Below are positions 18,421 to 29,007 of a stretch of 50,722 nucleotides of DNA, in pieces; within the stretch, counting starts at the first letter, position 1; the number at the start of each line of letters is the position of its first letter. Origin of the DNA: Martelella radicis (lineage in GTDB: Bacteria > Pseudomonadota > Alphaproteobacteria > Rhizobiales > Rhizobiaceae). Position numbers and translations under genes: made by a program. The stretch spans positions 1 through 50,722 of the forward strand of contig NZ_JACIDZ010000024.1 in the NCBI RefSeq assembly GCF_014196625.1, given 5' to 3'. The notes under the pieces are model-generated. The model searched no databases and was not told where the DNA came from. It saw only the letters and a program-made list of their open reading frames with translations.

Positions 18421-19818
18421 TCAAACGCGCTCGCGCCACCAGGCAATCTGCTTTCTCACCTCGTCCGGCGCCGTGCCACCGAAGCTCTTGCGGCTCGCCA
18501 CCGAGGCTTCGACCGTCAGCACGTCAAAAATGCCGGCGGTGATCGCCGGATTGGTGGCCTGAAGTTCTTCGAGAGACAGCTCGGCAAGGTCGCAGCCCTT
18601 CTTCTCGGCGAGCGCCACCGCATGGCCGGTCGCGTGGTGAGCGTCGCGGAAGGGAAGCCCCGCCTCGCGCACGAGCCAGTCGGCGAGGTCGGTCGCGGTG
18701 GAGAAGCCGGAGCCTGCGGCAGCCTTCATCGAGGCCGTGTTGACGGTCAGGTCGCCGATCATCCCGGTCATGGCGGCAATCGCCAGATCAAGGCTTTTCG
18801 CGGCGTCGAAGACCTGTTCCTTGTCTTCCTGCATGTCCTTGGAATAGGCGAGCGGCAGGCCCTTCATCACCGTCAGCAGCGCCACCAGCGCGCCGTTGAC
18901 GCGGCCGGTCTTGGCGCGCACCAGTTCGGCGGCATCCGGGTTCTTCTTCTGCGGCATGATGGAGGAACCGGTGGAGAAACTATCCGACAGCCGGACGAAA
19001 TTGAACTGCGGCGTCGACCAGATCACGATCTCCTCGGCAAGACGCGACAGATGCGTACCGCAGATCGACGCGACCGACAGAAATTCCAAAGCGAAATCAC
19101 GGTCGGAAACCGTGTCGATCGAGTTGCGCGTCGGACCGCCGGAAAAGCCGAGCGCTTCGGCCGTCATGTGCCGGTCGATGGCAAAGCCCGTGCCGGCAAG
19201 TGCTGCGGCGCCGATGGGGCTCTCGTCCAGATGCTCGATTGCGTGGCGCACGCGGGCGCGGTCGCGGCCGAACATCTCGACATAGGCCATGCAGTGATGG
19301 CCGAAGGTGACCGGCTGGGCGGTCTGCAGATGGGTGAAGCCCGGCATCACCGTATCGGCGTGCTCTTCGGCGCGGGTCAGGAAAACGCCGATCAGGCGCG
19401 TCAGCGCCGCTTCGGTCTTGATCAGTTCCTTCTTCACCCAAAGGCGGAAATCAAGCGCCACCTGGTCGTTGCGCGAACGCGCGGTGTGAAGCCGTCCGGC
19501 CGCAGCCCCGATCAGTTCGCGCAGGCGTGATTCGATATTCATGTGAATATCTTCGAGCTGGCGCGAGAAGGTGAAGCGACCCTCCTCGATCTCACGACGA
19601 ATTGTTGTCAGCCCCTCCAGAATTGAGGCCTTGTCCTCTTCCGAAATGATATTTCTCTCGGCCAGCATGGTGGCGTGGGCGATCGATCCGTCGATATCCT
19701 CGTTGTAGAGAGCCTTGTCGAAATCGATGGAGGCATTTATCTCCTCCATGATCGCGTCGGGGCCGGAGGCGAAACGCCCGCCCCACATTGTGTTCGAGGT
19801 GCTGTTGTCGGAAGCCAT
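18421..19818 (-). CDS. argH: Argininosuccinate lyase
   Basis: A 465-residue member of the fumarase/aspartase superfamily that splits argininosuccinate to arginine and fumarate. The signature [12 protein letters not shown] is present, along with [13 protein letters not shown] near the N-terminus, [13 protein letters not shown] and [17 protein letters not shown]. It is full length. Divergent from tlpA with only 23 bases between the start codons, so the two promoters must overlap. lptM and lysA follow on the same strand past a possible terminator. Confidence 0.97.
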   Translation of the reverse strand: MASDNSTSNTMWGGRFASGPDAIMEEINASIDFDKALYNEDIDGSIAHATMLAERNIISEEDKASILEGLTTIRREIEEGRFTFSRQLEDIHMNIESRLRELIGAAAGRLHTARSRNDQVALDFRLWVKKELIKTEAALTRLIGVFLTRAEEHADTVMPGFTHLQTAQPVTFGHHCMAYVEMFGRDRARVRHAIEHLDESPIGAAALAGTGFAIDRHMTAEALGFSGGPTRNSIDTVSDRDFALEFLSVASICGTHLSRLAEEIVIWSTPQFNFVRLSDSFSTGSSIMPQKKNPDAAELVRAKTGRVNGALVALLTVMKGLPLAYSKDMQEDKEQVFDAAKSLDLAIAAMTGMIGDLTVNTASMKAAAGSGFSTATDLADWLVREAGLPFRDAHHATGHAVALAEKKGCDLAELSLEELQATNPAITAGIFDVLTVEASVASRKSFGGTAPDEVRKQIAWWRERV

Positions 19819-19841
19819 GACGTGCCTATCTGGAGAGTGAC

Positions 19842-20504
19842 ATGACGAAGAAGAGCCGCAAGAGCCCCATCTCCGCCAGACTTGTTCTTATCGCGCTTGT
19901 TGCCGGGCTCATCGCCGGCGCTGTGGCGGTATACGTGAAAAATACGTTCACTGGCAATGGCGCGGGTGAACTGGCGACGGCAGGCCAGTGTGAAATGGCG
20001 GTTGAGACCGCAGCCAAGCTCAAACCGCTGTCAAAAGGCGAGGTCGCGGCCTTCATTCCGGCGGAAAAGCCGCGTCCGATGCAGAACCTCGCCTTCAATT
20101 CCGACGCCGGAGAGACATCGCTCTCCGCCTTCAAGGGCAAGACCGTGCTGATGAACCTCTGGGCAACCTGGTGCGTGCCCTGCCGCGAGGAAATGCCGGC
20201 GCTTGACGAACTCGAGGCGGAGATGGGCGGCGATGATTTCGAGGTCGTCGCCGTCAACATCGATACGGGCTCGGATGAAAAGCCGAAGAAATTTCTCGAC
20301 GAGATCGGCATCTCGTCACTGGCCTTCTATCGCGACGGCACGATGGGCGCGTTCAACACGCTGAAAAAGGACGGCCTCGCCTTCGGCCTGCCCTCCACCC
20401 TCCTGATCGACGAGAACGGCTGTCTGCTCGGCTCCATGAACGGCCCGGCCGAATGGGCAAGCGACGATGCCAAGGCGCTGGTGGGGGCGGCTCTCGGGCG
20501 CTGA
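19842..20504 (+). CDS. tlpA: TlpA-family thiol:disulfide reductase
   Basis: A 220-residue membrane-anchored thioredoxin-like protein. A single N-terminal hydrophobic helix lies at about residues 11-32. The thioredoxin domain carries [20 protein letters not shown] with the redox pair Cys111 and Cys114, and the cis-Pro region is [12 protein letters not shown]. TlpA/CycY proteins reduce periplasmic thiols for cytochrome c or oxidase assembly. An extra Cys50 and Cys near the C-terminus (DENGCLLG) fit the TlpA branch. It is divergent from argH, the usual rhizobial arrangement. Confidence 0.92.
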   Translation: MTKKSRKSPISARLVLIALVAGLIAGAVAVYVKNTFTGNGAGELATAGQCEMAVETAAKLKPLSKGEVAAFIPAEKPRPMQNLAFNSDAGETSLSAFKGKTVLMNLWATWCVPCREEMPALDELEAEMGGDDFEVVAVNIDTGSDEKPKKFLDEIGISSLAFYRDGTMGAFNTLKKDGLAFGLPSTLLIDENGCLLGSMNGPAEWASDDAKALVGAALGR

Positions 20505-20880
20505 CGCCTGCATGTGACCGCAACGGCGACCGCCATCACTATTTCAGGCAAGCACCGGGTTGGGAAATTCCGTCTACCATAGTTGAGGGACGTATGAAAA
20601 ACCCAATAAATTCGTGCCCCTAGCCCACAAGTGACGGCAGCCTTCCAGAGGTTTTCCGACCAGACCATGGGCGCTCTTGGGTAGCATCAAACGGGTTGTT
20701 GCAATCGGGTGACACCCACCTCAGATTTCACCTGTTAACGAAGAATAAAACGTTAGCCGCGCGTTGTCATGCACGCGGGCTTTCTGTTACCTCAAACTAT
20801 GGTTGCGTTAGCATTTCCGTCAACCCGGCCCGGGGACAACAGGCCAAGGCGTTGACGGATCGGTCATTGGGGGGCAGAAA
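20505..20880 (+). promoter_or_regulatory. Intergenic leader upstream of autotransporter
   Basis: No coding potential is seen in these 376 bases. The proximal part should hold the promoter and 5' leader of the autotransporter gene. CCGTCAAC (20817-20824) and GTTGACGG (20851-20858) form a perfect 8-base inverted repeat with a GC-rich 26-base spacer, ending 22 bases before the start codon. A GGGGGGCAG ribosome-binding stretch follows. A stem here would sit just upstream of the ribosome site. No -35/-10 pair can be called with confidence. Confidence 0.35.
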
Positions 20881-23800
20881 ATGAACATCAGATTTGTTGC
20901 GATCGACGGGAAGAAAGAAGTAGGCGGGCCGCGTTTCGAGGCCGGTGGCCTTTTGCGCAGCCGGCGCTCCCTGCTCCTCGCCCAGGCCGCCTTCGCTGGC
21001 ATCGTCGCCGGCGTCATCGGCGCCGGCCCGGCGGCGGCCATCCCTGCTCCCACCTGCCCGCCAAACCCGATCAACACTACCGATAACCAGTTTAGCGGAA
21101 CTTGTGACTTCGGCAGCGATAGCTTCGTAGTCGGCCAAACGGCAAAGGGCACGCTGCTGATCTTGAATGGCGGCAGCATCAGCAGCCAGAACGGCACAAT
21201 CGCGGGCGCCGAAGACGTTGATGGAACGGTCACTCTGCGGACCGGCTCGAAATGGACGCTCACCGGACCCGGATCAAGCGGTGAAGGCAAGCTCGTTGTT
21301 GGCGAGTCCGGCAATGGTCTTCTTCAAATAACGGGAGGCAGCGTCGTCAGCAATCAGCAGGGTATCGTCAGCTATGAGGATACCAGCAACAGCCTGGTGA
21401 CGGTCGAAGGCGCCGGCTCGAAATGGAGCAACACTTATGGCCTCACCGTCGGCCTGAGCGGAAAGGGCCGGGTCTCCATCAGGACCGGCGGCAAGGTGGA
21501 GAATTCTTTCACCAATATCGGCTACGGTTCCTTAAGCGACCCCGATATTGGTGAAGGCACGGTAGAACTCTATGGCGAAAACGCGGAACTGACGAACCAA
21601 TATCACATCCAAGTGGGCGTGTACGGAAAAGGAACACTCACGGTCAAGGCCGGCGGCAGCGTTACGAATACCGACCCAGCCACCATCGCTGCGCAATCAT
21701 CCGGTGTAGGTGTGGTAGAAGTTAGTGGCGCAGGCTCGAAATGGGCATCTAAGGACGAACTTGCTGTCGGCTCCAAGGGTGATGGAAGGCTTTATATTGC
21801 CGCAGGCGGCGCCGTTACCAGCAAAACAGCCTATATCGCCAAGGAGACCGGCTCGAAGGGAACCGTGATCGTCACCGGCGCTTCCGATTCTGATCCGGCC
21901 ACGCCTTCTTCGTTTAAGGTCGACACCAATCTGGTCGTCGGCCAGCGAGGAACCGCAACACTCTCCGTGCTTGAGGGCGGAGAGGTCGATGTCCCCTTTC
22001 AGATGACGGTCGGCGGCGCCAGATCGGGCTACGCGACCGTGTCGGGCAGCGGTTCGAAACTGACGGCGGGCGGCGTTCTTGTCGGCGGCAGCCAGGGCTT
22101 CGCGAACCTTGATGTTCTGGACGGCGGCCAAGTCCTTGTTGCCGAATCGATCACTGTCGCCTCGGGAAATGGCGCCTACCTGCGCGTCAGCGGAGAGGGA
22201 TCAACCGTCAGAAATGATCTGTTCAGAATCGGCTACGGCAACGATAACGGCGTCGTGACGCTTGCAGACGGCGGCACGCTCAAAACCAACGACCTGTGGC
22301 TCAGCCAGGGCACAGAGGGCTCGGGGGATGTTGGTTGGCTCTTCATCGGCGGGGGCCAGGCGATTTTCGGTGAACTGCAGTCCGCCGCAGCGCCCGGAAC
22401 GCTCGACGCCCCGAGCGTGCAGTTCGCGGAAGATGGCGAACAGGCCCTGCTCGCCTTCAACCACACCAGTGACGATTATACCTTCGCTCCCGATCTGGTA
22501 GATTATGGTGCCGATAATCCGAAAATCGCCAACTATGCCGGCACGACAATCCTGACCGGCGACGGTTCGACCTTCTCCGGCCAGACGAGCGTTTTCGGCG
22601 GCGCGCTGCAGGTCGACAGCACGCTCGGCGACAGCGGCTCGCAGGTCTATGTCACCAGTTCCGGCACGCTTTCCGGCAGCGGTACGCTGGGCGGCAAGGT
22701 CTATGTCCTGGACACCGGCACGCTGTCCCCCGGCGCCGCCGACAGCACGGGCACGCTGACGATCGACGGCAACCTGTCGCTCAACACCGGCTCGACCACC
22801 GTCTTCCAGCTCAACACCGCAGATGTTGCCGGAGGAGAAACGAATGACTTTATCTCGGTTGGCGGTGATTTGAAGCTTGGCGGCACGCTGGATGCGACGG
22901 TTGCGGCGGCAGGCTATTATTATCTGTTTGAATATGGCGGCGCGCTTTCCGGCGAGTTTGATGTGCTCGATGTCTCCGGCGTCGCCGATGCCGAAAGCGC
23001 CATCGACACGGACGTTGCCGGCGAGGTCAACCTTGCCGTGACCACGGGCGGCGGCGAACCGCAGACCATGCAGTTCTGGGATGGCGGCGATCTCAAGGCG
23101 GATAAGACCGTCGATGGCGGCGATGGCATCTGGAACGCGGCAAACACCAACTGGACGACGTCTGACGGTGGCAAGAACGACATCTGGGGCAGCCAGGTCG
23201 GCATTTTCACGGCCGCGGCCGGCACGGTCACCGTCGAGGACACGCAGGAATTCGACACGCTGCAGTTCAAGACCGACGGCTATCTCATCCAGGACGGCGC
23301 GCTGGCGCTTTCGCCGGTAAACGGCGACGGCGGCACGTTCAACATCGATGACGGCGTTTTGACCACGGTGTCCTCAGCGATCGTCGATGGCACCAAGAGC
23401 CTGCTGATCAAGGCCGGTGACGGCACCCTCACTCTGACGGGCGCCAACACCTATACCGGCGGCACCCGCGTCATGGCCGGTCGCCTTGTCGGCAATACCG
23501 GTTCGATCCGCGGCGATATCGCCACCCAGGGCGTGGTCGAGTTCGCGCAGGACGCAGACGGCACATTTGCCGGCACGATCGGCGGCTATAACGGCGTCAG
23601 CGGAACGATGGTCAAGTCCGGCGCGGGCAATCTGCGGCTGACCGGCGGCAGCACTCTCGACTGGTCGGTGGAAGAAGGCGGGCTCGTCTCCAACACCAAC
23701 CTCTTCTTCGGCAATCTCGATGTCGCCGAAAGCGCCGCGATGACCTTCGACCAGGCCTTCGACGGCACCTATGCCGGCACGATCTCCGGTTCCGGCGACA

Positions 23801-25479
23801 TTCTCTTCACCGGCGGCGGTCTGGTGACGCTGACGGGCAATTCGTCGGGCTATACCGGCGACAGCACCGTCACCGACTTTACGCTCCATCTCGACGGCAC
23901 GGTCGGCGGCACGGTCTCGCTCACCGGCTCCGGTCGCCTCACCGGCAACGGCACGGTCGGCTCCACCTCCGTCGGCAATGGCGGCACGGTCTCGCCCGGC
24001 AATTCGATCGGCACGATCAATGTCGCAGGAAACGTCTCCTTCGGTCCCGGATCGACCTATGAGGTCGAGACCGAACCGGGCGGCACGTCCGCCGACCTGA
24101 TCGCGGCGACGGGAACCGCAACGCTTTCCGGCGGCGATGTCTCCCATATCGGCTTTGACGGCCTTTATGCGGCGGAATCGGAATACACGATCCTGACAGC
24201 GGACGGCGGCGTTTCCGGCACGTTTGACGGCGTGACCACGACGCTTGCCTATCTCGATCCGTTCCTCGATTACACCTCCAATTCGGTGCTGCTGCGCCTG
24301 ATCCGCAATGGTTCCGCCTTCGATCGCTATGCCCAGACGCCGAACCAGCGGGCAGCAGCCTATGGCGTCGAAAGTCTCGGCGCCGGCAACGCTGTCTATG
24401 ATGCGATCCTCGGCCTCAACACAACGGATGTCCCCGCGGCCTTCGATGCGGTTTCCGGCGAGATCCATGCCAGCCTGAAGACCGGCATGATCGAGGACAG
24501 CCGCTTCATCCGCGATGCCGCCCTTGGCCGGGTGCGGGCCGCCACCGGCTCGGCCTGCTCAGAGCCCTCGGGTTCCGTGCCGCTGACGGCGGCGCAGACG
24601 GCCGAGCGGAACGCCAATGGCTGCATCGACGACCTTTCCGCCCCTGCCTACGGCGCCTGGATGCAGGCCTTCGGCGGCATGGGCCATATCGACGGCGACG
24701 GCAATGCCGCCAAGCTCGACAGCAATACCGGCGGCTTCATCATCGGCGGCGATGCGGGATTTGGCGACGCCGGCGTTCTCGGCGTCATGGCCGGCTACCA
24801 GTCATCCACCTATGATGTCGATGAGCGCGCCTCTTCCGCCGACGCCACCAGCTACCAGATCGGCATTTATGGCGGCACGTCGTTCGAGGGCTTCAACATC
24901 TCCGGCGGCGCGGCCTATGCCTGGTCCGACATCGACACCAAGCGCACCGCGGCCTTCCCGGGCTTCTCCGATTATCTGACAGGCTCCACCAATGGCGGCG
25001 TTGCCCAGGTCTTCGGCGAGGTCGGCTATGAATTCGATCTGGGCATGGCCACGATCGAGCCGTTTGCGGGCCTGGCCTATGTCTCGGTCCATACCGATGC
25101 CTATAGCGAGAGCGGCGGCGCGGCAGCCCTTGCCATTGCTTCCGACACCACGGACATGACCTATTCCACGCTCGGCGTGCGTGGGTCGGTGGCCTTTGAC
25201 GAGGCGGCGCGGGTGACCGGCATGCTCGGTTGGCGCCATGCCTATGGCACGCTTTCCCCGAATTCGGTCAACGCCTTTGCTGGCGGCGCACCGTTTACCG
25301 TGGCGGGCGTTCCGGTCGGCGAGGATGTGGCGCTCGTCAGCGCCGGCGTCGCGTTCGACCTGGACAGCCTGGCGGAAAGCGGCCTGAAGGACGCAAGCCT
25401 GTCGCTCTCCTATGACGGCCAGTTCGGCTCCGGCGTGGCTGACTCCGCCGCAATGGCAAGGTTCTCGTTCAAGTTCTGA
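20881..25479 (+). CDS. Type Va autotransporter, beta-barrel outer membrane protein
   Basis: A 1532-residue secreted autotransporter. A signal peptide with an extended N-region has its hydrophobic core at about residues 31-49 and probable cleavage after AAA53. Residues ~75-480 hold about seven T5SS/PEP-CTERM-associated repeats (pattern GSKW...LxVG..GxGxLxIxxGG). A middle region has further beta-helix and one clear passenger-associated transport repeat ([18 protein letters not shown], near 848). The autotransporter barrel begins near residue 1255 ([13 protein letters not shown]) and ends MARFSFKF with the terminal Phe needed for Bam recognition. No catalytic triad or adhesin motif was recognised, so adhesion is only a guess. 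Cysteines are rare. It is monocistronic. Confidence 0.93.
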   Translation: MNIRFVAIDGKKEVGGPRFEAGGLLRSRRSLLLAQAAFAGIVAGVIGAGPAAAIPAPTCPPNPINTTDNQFSGTCDFGSDSFVVGQTAKGTLLILNGGSISSQNGTIAGAEDVDGTVTLRTGSKWTLTGPGSSGEGKLVVGESGNGLLQITGGSVVSNQQGIVSYEDTSNSLVTVEGAGSKWSNTYGLTVGLSGKGRVSIRTGGKVENSFTNIGYGSLSDPDIGEGTVELYGENAELTNQYHIQVGVYGKGTLTVKAGGSVTNTDPATIAAQSSGVGVVEVSGAGSKWASKDELAVGSKGDGRLYIAAGGAVTSKTAYIAKETGSKGTVIVTGASDSDPATPSSFKVDTNLVVGQRGTATLSVLEGGEVDVPFQMTVGGARSGYATVSGSGSKLTAGGVLVGGSQGFANLDVLDGGQVLVAESITVASGNGAYLRVSGEGSTVRNDLFRIGYGNDNGVVTLADGGTLKTNDLWLSQGTEGSGDVGWLFIGGGQAIFGELQSAAAPGTLDAPSVQFAEDGEQALLAFNHTSDDYTFAPDLVDYGADNPKIANYAGTTILTGDGSTFSGQTSVFGGALQVDSTLGDSGSQVYVTSSGTLSGSGTLGGKVYVLDTGTLSPGAADSTGTLTIDGNLSLNTGSTTVFQLNTADVAGGETNDFISVGGDLKLGGTLDATVAAAGYYYLFEYGGALSGEFDVLDVSGVADAESAIDTDVAGEVNLAVTTGGGEPQTMQFWDGGDLKADKTVDGGDGIWNAANTNWTTSDGGKNDIWGSQVGIFTAAAGTVTVEDTQEFDTLQFKTDGYLIQDGALALSPVNGDGGTFNIDDGVLTTVSSAIVDGTKSLLIKAGDGTLTLTGANTYTGGTRVMAGRLVGNTGSIRGDIATQGVVEFAQDADGTFAGTIGGYNGVSGTMVKSGAGNLRLTGGSTLDWSVEEGGLVSNTNLFFGNLDVAESAAMTFDQAFDGTYAGTISGSGDILFTGGGLVTLTGNSSGYTGDSTVTDFTLHLDGTVGGTVSLTGSGRLTGNGTVGSTSVGNGGTVSPGNSIGTINVAGNVSFGPGSTYEVETEPGGTSADLIAATGTATLSGGDVSHIGFDGLYAAESEYTILTADGGVSGTFDGVTTTLAYLDPFLDYTSNSVLLRLIRNGSAFDRYAQTPNQRAAAYGVESLGAGNAVYDAILGLNTTDVPAAFDAVSGEIHASLKTGMIEDSRFIRDAALGRVRAATGSACSEPSGSVPLTAAQTAERNANGCIDDLSAPAYGAWMQAFGGMGHIDGDGNAAKLDSNTGGFIIGGDAGFGDAGVLGVMAGYQSSTYDVDERASSADATSYQIGIYGGTSFEGFNISGGAAYAWSDIDTKRTAAFPGFSDYLTGSTNGGVAQVFGEVGYEFDLGMATIEPFAGLAYVSVHTDAYSESGGAAALAIASDTTDMTYSTLGVRGSVAFDEAARVTGMLGWRHAYGTLSPNSVNAFAGGAPFTVAGVPVGEDVALVSAGVAFDLDSLAESGLKDASLSLSYDGQFGSGVADSAAMARFSFKF

Positions 25480-25488
25480 GAACATGGC

Positions 25489-25514
25489 CCGGGCGTTTCC
25501 AAAAAAACGCCCGG
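25489..25514. terminator. Hairpin between convergent genes
   Basis: A perfect 10-base-pair stem CCGGGCGTTT/AAACGCCCGG with a 6-base loop lies 9 bases after the autotransporter stop and 8 bases from the phosphate transporter stop. There is no U-run outside the stem, but the A/T inner stem and position suit a bidirectional terminator. Confidence 0.55.
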
Positions 25515-25522
25515 CAACCCCC

Positions 25523-27022
25523 TCAAAACCCGATCGCCCGCAGAAGCAAGAAACACCCGGCCGACAGAAGCGCTGCCGCCGGAACCGTAATCACCCAGGC
25601 GGCGATGATCGTCATGAAATGCGAGCGCCGCACGAGCTTGCGCCGCGCGCGCTCCTGGCCGGGAATGCGGCGGGCGACCGGCCGCTCCATCTCGACGCGC
25701 CGGGCGCGGCGTTCCATGTACCATTCGCGGAAGAAGCCGACGCCGAAGACGCCGCCGACGGCGATATGGGTGGAGCTCACCGGCAGGCCGAGCCATGAGG
25801 CGGCGATCACCGTCACGGCGGCCGACAGCGCGACGCAATAGGCGCGCATCGGGTTGAGCTTGGTGATCTGGCTGCCGACCATGCCGATCAGCTTCGGCCC
25901 GAACAGCACGAGGCCGAAGGAAATGCCGAGCGCGCCGATCATCATCACCCAGAGCGGGATGGCGACCTCGCCGGCGACCGCGGAAGACTTCTGCACATAG
26001 GCGATCGCCGCCAGCGGGCCGACGGCATTGGCGACGTCATTGGCGCCATGGGCAAAGGACAGAAGCGCTGCCGAGACCACCAGCGGCAGGCGGAACAGGG
26101 ATTTCAGCGAGCGGTTGCGGTTTTCCAGCCCCTCCGACTGACGCCTGATGAAGGGCATGGACACGAGCCACATGGCGATCCCGGCGACAAGACCGATCAG
26201 CAGCGCCGTGCCGATATCGATGGAAATGACCTTCTTCAGGCCCTTCATTGCCAGATAGGCGGCAAAGGCGGCGCTCATCACACCGATCAGCACCGGCACC
26301 CAGACGCGCGCTGCGGCGATCTTGTCCTCGACATAGATCACCCGCCACTTGATGAAGGCGAGCATGGCCGCCGCGATGACGCCGCCGAGAAGCGGCGAGA
26401 TCACCCAGCTTGCCGCGATCGCCCCCATGGTCGGCCAGTTCACGGTCGCAAGTCCCGCCGCCATGATGCCGGCGCCCATGACGCCGCCGACCATGGAATG
26501 GGTGGTGGAAACAGGCGCCCCGATCCAGGTGGCGACATTGACCCAGACGGAGGCCGCAAGCAGGGCCGCCATCATCGCCCGCACGAACACGGCCGTGCTG
26601 GCAAGCGCCGACGGATCGATAATGCCCTTGGAGATGGTGGAAACGACATCGCCGCCGGCAAGCAGCGCGCCGGCGCTCTCACACACGGCGGCAATGGCGA
26701 TCGCGCCCAACAGCGAGAGCGCCTTGGCGCCGACCGCCGGGCCCATATTGTTGGCGACGTCATTGGCGCCGATATTGAGCGCCATATAGGCGCCGAAGGC
26801 GGCCGCCACGATCACCGCCAGGCTCTGCGGCTCGCCGCCGGTAAAGATCGCCGCCGCCACCACGGTCAGCGTCACGAAAACGAGGCTGACGCCGACGCCC
26901 ACCAGCGGGCGGGCGGTGTACATGGTGGCTTCTTCCAGACGCGTCAGACGGTTCAGGTCCTTGTCGAGCGTCTTCCATTGCGGCGTGGCATCTTCGGTCA
27001 CTGTGAATGTCCTTGCAGTCAA
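25523..27022 (-). CDS. pit: Inorganic phosphate transporter, PiT family
   Basis: A 499-residue PHO4/PiT permease that moves phosphate (often as metal phosphate) with protons or sodium. The two inverted family signatures are present: GANDVANNMGPAVGAKAL in the first half with GAPVSTTHSMVGG, and HGANDVANAVGPLAAI in the second with GLPVSSTHIAVGGVFG. About ten to twelve hydrophobic segments are visible. It is longer than the about 330-residue rhizobial Pit, with an extra 35-residue N-terminal segment. No DUF47 PhoU-like partner, which often accompanies Pit in rhizobia, is next to it. Confidence 0.93.
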   Translation of the reverse strand: MTARTFTVTEDATPQWKTLDKDLNRLTRLEEATMYTARPLVGVGVSLVFVTLTVVAAAIFTGGEPQSLAVIVAAAFGAYMALNIGANDVANNMGPAVGAKALSLLGAIAIAAVCESAGALLAGGDVVSTISKGIIDPSALASTAVFVRAMMAALLAASVWVNVATWIGAPVSTTHSMVGGVMGAGIMAAGLATVNWPTMGAIAASWVISPLLGGVIAAAMLAFIKWRVIYVEDKIAAARVWVPVLIGVMSAAFAAYLAMKGLKKVISIDIGTALLIGLVAGIAMWLVSMPFIRRQSEGLENRNRSLKSLFRLPLVVSAALLSFAHGANDVANAVGPLAAIAYVQKSSAVAGEVAIPLWVMMIGALGISFGLVLFGPKLIGMVGSQITKLNPMRAYCVALSAAVTVIAASWLGLPVSSTHIAVGGVFGVGFFREWYMERRARRVEMERPVARRIPGQERARRKLVRRSHFMTIIAAWVITVPAAALLSAGCFLLLRAIGF

Positions 27023-27050
27023 GAGGCCGTCGCGGCCTGTCGCACGCGGC

Positions 27051-27530
27051 CTAGCCGCGCCGCGCTTCGTCGATACGTTTCGGGAAGTCCTTCAGGATCG
27101 CCTTGAGCTCCGGTTCCTGCACGGCGCGCGCCGCGTCGTCAGACGTCATCCATGCGCGTTTGCGCTCGTCCATCTCCGGAAAGCTGTCGAGCAGCGTCTC
27201 GACCCGGACGGCGTAGACATAGACATCGGTCGTCACCGGCAATTGGCCGCCAACGATCTTCTTGTAGCGGTAGCGCCCGAGCCGGAGATGGTCGGTTTCA
27301 GCGGGTTTTACCCCGGCCTCCTCCCAGGCCTCCTGCAACGCCGTGCCGGCGCCGTCTGTCCCGGCCACCGGCCAGCCCTTCGGGATGATCCAGCGCTTCG
27401 TCGTTCGGGACGTGATCAGCAGGATTTCCGGGCCGTCTGCCCCCTCGCGGTGGCATAGGGCTGCGATCTGAACGCGGGCGGGCCGGCCCAGCAGCGGAGC
27501 GAGATAATTATTCCAGATACGGGAAAGCAT
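27051..27530 (-). CDS. Nudix hydrolase
   Basis: A 159-residue single-domain Nudix protein. The Nudix box is G-x5-E-like: GTALQEAWEEAGV, in which the usual RE is QE, while the metal-binding EEAG is kept; KRWIIPKGWPVAG precedes it. The family cleaves nucleoside diphosphates linked to another moiety. This branch (with KGWP) resembles diphosphoinositol or diadenosine polyphosphate hydrolases, but the substrate is not certain. It lies on the same strand just upstream of the phosphate transporter gene, 28 bases apart, and may be cotranscribed. Confidence 0.88.
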   Translation of the reverse strand: MLSRIWNNYLAPLLGRPARVQIAALCHREGADGPEILLITSRTTKRWIIPKGWPVAGTDGAGTALQEAWEEAGVKPAETDHLRLGRYRYKKIVGGQLPVTTDVYVYAVRVETLLDSFPEMDERKRAWMTSDDAARAVQEPELKAILKDFPKRIDEARRG

Positions 27531-27661
27531 TCATAAAACCGTCATAAAGCGGAAAAGTGGGGGTGGTTTAGTGAAAAAGGCGCCGGATCACAAGCCGCAA
27601 TCGACGAACCGCCTCTGGCGCGAAGCGTTCAGCGGTCCGGTCAGCACCGGCAAAGCGCCGT

Positions 27662-28606
27662 TCATCCGACCCGTTTTTCGAGCCTGTCGATCACCGTCCT
27701 GCCGAGCGTTTGCGGCTTGACCGCAAGCGCCGGGTCGTCGTGTTTCAGGCGGTCGGCCATATGTCCCAGGCCGAAGGCGGCGGCCGAGTTCAGGTTCTTC
27801 AGTTCGTCCCAGGTGACAGGGGTGGCGATTGGGGCACCGGGCCGGGCGCGCACCGAATAGGGCAGGATCGCGGTTGCGCCGCGTTCGTTGCGCAGCCAGT
27901 CGATGAAGATCTTCCCCTTGCGCTTGTCCTTCGACATGGTGGCGGTAAAGCGATCCGGCTCCCTGTCCGCCATCAGATGGGCGAGCGTCTTGGCGAAGGA
28001 TTTGAGCGTCTCCCAGCTGACCGTGCGCCGAAGCGGCACGACAACGTGAATGCCCTTGCCGCCGGTCACCATCGCATAGGCCTCAAGGCCGATATCTAAG
28101 AGCAGGGACTTCAGGTCGAAAGCCGCCTGCTTCGTTTCGGCAAAGCCGAGCGTCTCGTCGGGATCGAGATCGAAGACCATCCGGTCGGGCCGCTCCAGCC
28201 GGTCGGCGCGCGCCGCCCAGCCGTGAAACTCGATCGTGCCCATCTGGGCGGCAGCGACATAACCTTCCGGGCCCGTTGCATAGAGATATTCTCCGATCTC
28301 GCCGTTCTTCTCCTCGATGTCGATGCGGGTCAGTTCACCGGGAAAGCCCTTGCCCGCATGTTTCTGGAAGAAGCACTCGCCTTCAATGCCGGCGGGGCAG
28401 CGCAGAAGCGAGACGGGGCGTTCTCCGGACACTTCGGTCATGCGGTCACCGACCAAGCCGTAGTGACTGGCTATGTCGATTTTCGTCACACCACTTCCCG
28501 GATAGAGTTCGCGATCCGGGTGGGTAATGGTGATGCCTTCAACCACATCGCCGCCATCATTCTTTGCTACAGAACTTGTCTGGTGCGTCCCTTTCTCTGA
28601 CTTCAC
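27662..28606 (-). CDS. LigD polymerase-domain protein, separated from its ligase
   Basis: About 314 residues forming a complete LigD primase-polymerase domain, used in non-homologous end joining to fill ends. Visible landmarks: ITHPDRELYPGSGVTK at the start, ECFFQKHAGKGFP, the catalytic MVFDLDPDE, the nucleotide-binding VTGGKGIHVVVPL, KIFIDWLRNERGATAI, and VRARPGAPIATPVTWDEL. The proposed start is GTG at 28606, with AGGAGG eight bases upstream (28620-28615). The open frame extends upstream, where it encodes a remnant ligase OB-fold. Whether this is a functional stand-alone polymerase or part of a decaying ligD is open. No intact ku or ligase gene lies in the window. Confidence 0.75.
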   Translation of the reverse strand: MKSEKGTHQTSSVAKNDGGDVVEGITITHPDRELYPGSGVTKIDIASHYGLVGDRMTEVSGERPVSLLRCPAGIEGECFFQKHAGKGFPGELTRIDIEEKNGEIGEYLYATGPEGYVAAAQMGTIEFHGWAARADRLERPDRMVFDLDPDETLGFAETKQAAFDLKSLLLDIGLEAYAMVTGGKGIHVVVPLRRTVSWETLKSFAKTLAHLMADREPDRFTATMSKDKRKGKIFIDWLRNERGATAILPYSVRARPGAPIATPVTWDELKNLNSAAAFGLGHMADRLKHDDPALAVKPQTLGRTVIDRLEKRVG

Positions 28607-28860
28607 CCTTTGCGCCTCCTTGTCCTTGCCGAGAGCGGGACAGGCGCCGTGGCGCACTTGCCCTTCGGCGGTCAGTTCCGCAAATCCGATTTCGACCAAA
28701 CGTTCCGGCGTGATCCACTCCGCTCACGCGCGATCTTTCCCGGCTCATCCTGAAAGGGAGCGGTCTTGCGGACAAGGCCGTTCCGCCTGCCGTCCAGTCG
28801 GTCAAGCTCATCCTCAGAAAAGGCGGCACCTAGGTCCCCATGATAGCAGACCGTGCCGAC
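28607..28860 (-). pseudogene. ligD: LigD ligase-domain remnant, frameshifted and truncated
   Basis: Reading towards the polymerase gene, one frame (about 28860-28720) gives YHGDLGAAFSEDELDRL and then RKTAPF, resembling the ligase OB-domain entry YAGRVGTGFS...PPF, with RVGTG degraded to DLGAA. Near 28720 the reading must shift one base to continue as WITPERLVEIGFAELTAEG and QVRHGACPALGKDKEAQ, the end of a LigD ligase domain. The catalytic adenylation domain is absent. Thus the 5' part of ligD was deleted and the rest carries an indel. Confidence 0.7.
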
Positions 28861-29007
28861 AGCCGCACCTGCCCTTTCCATATCGCACTCGAAACCATGT
28901 CGCACACCCCGGTTTCTTTGCTGTATCAACGAGCGAACCGGTGCAAGGCTCTGATTGGCCGCCGTCGCCAGCGCGGCGACCGCCTTGGTTTCACCGCCGC
29001 CGTCGCC

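Noticed and set aside
28557-28829. A 90-codon minus-strand frame over the ligD remnant
   Set aside because: It is an alternative frame of the degraded ligase segment; the similarity to LigD lies in the two other frames.
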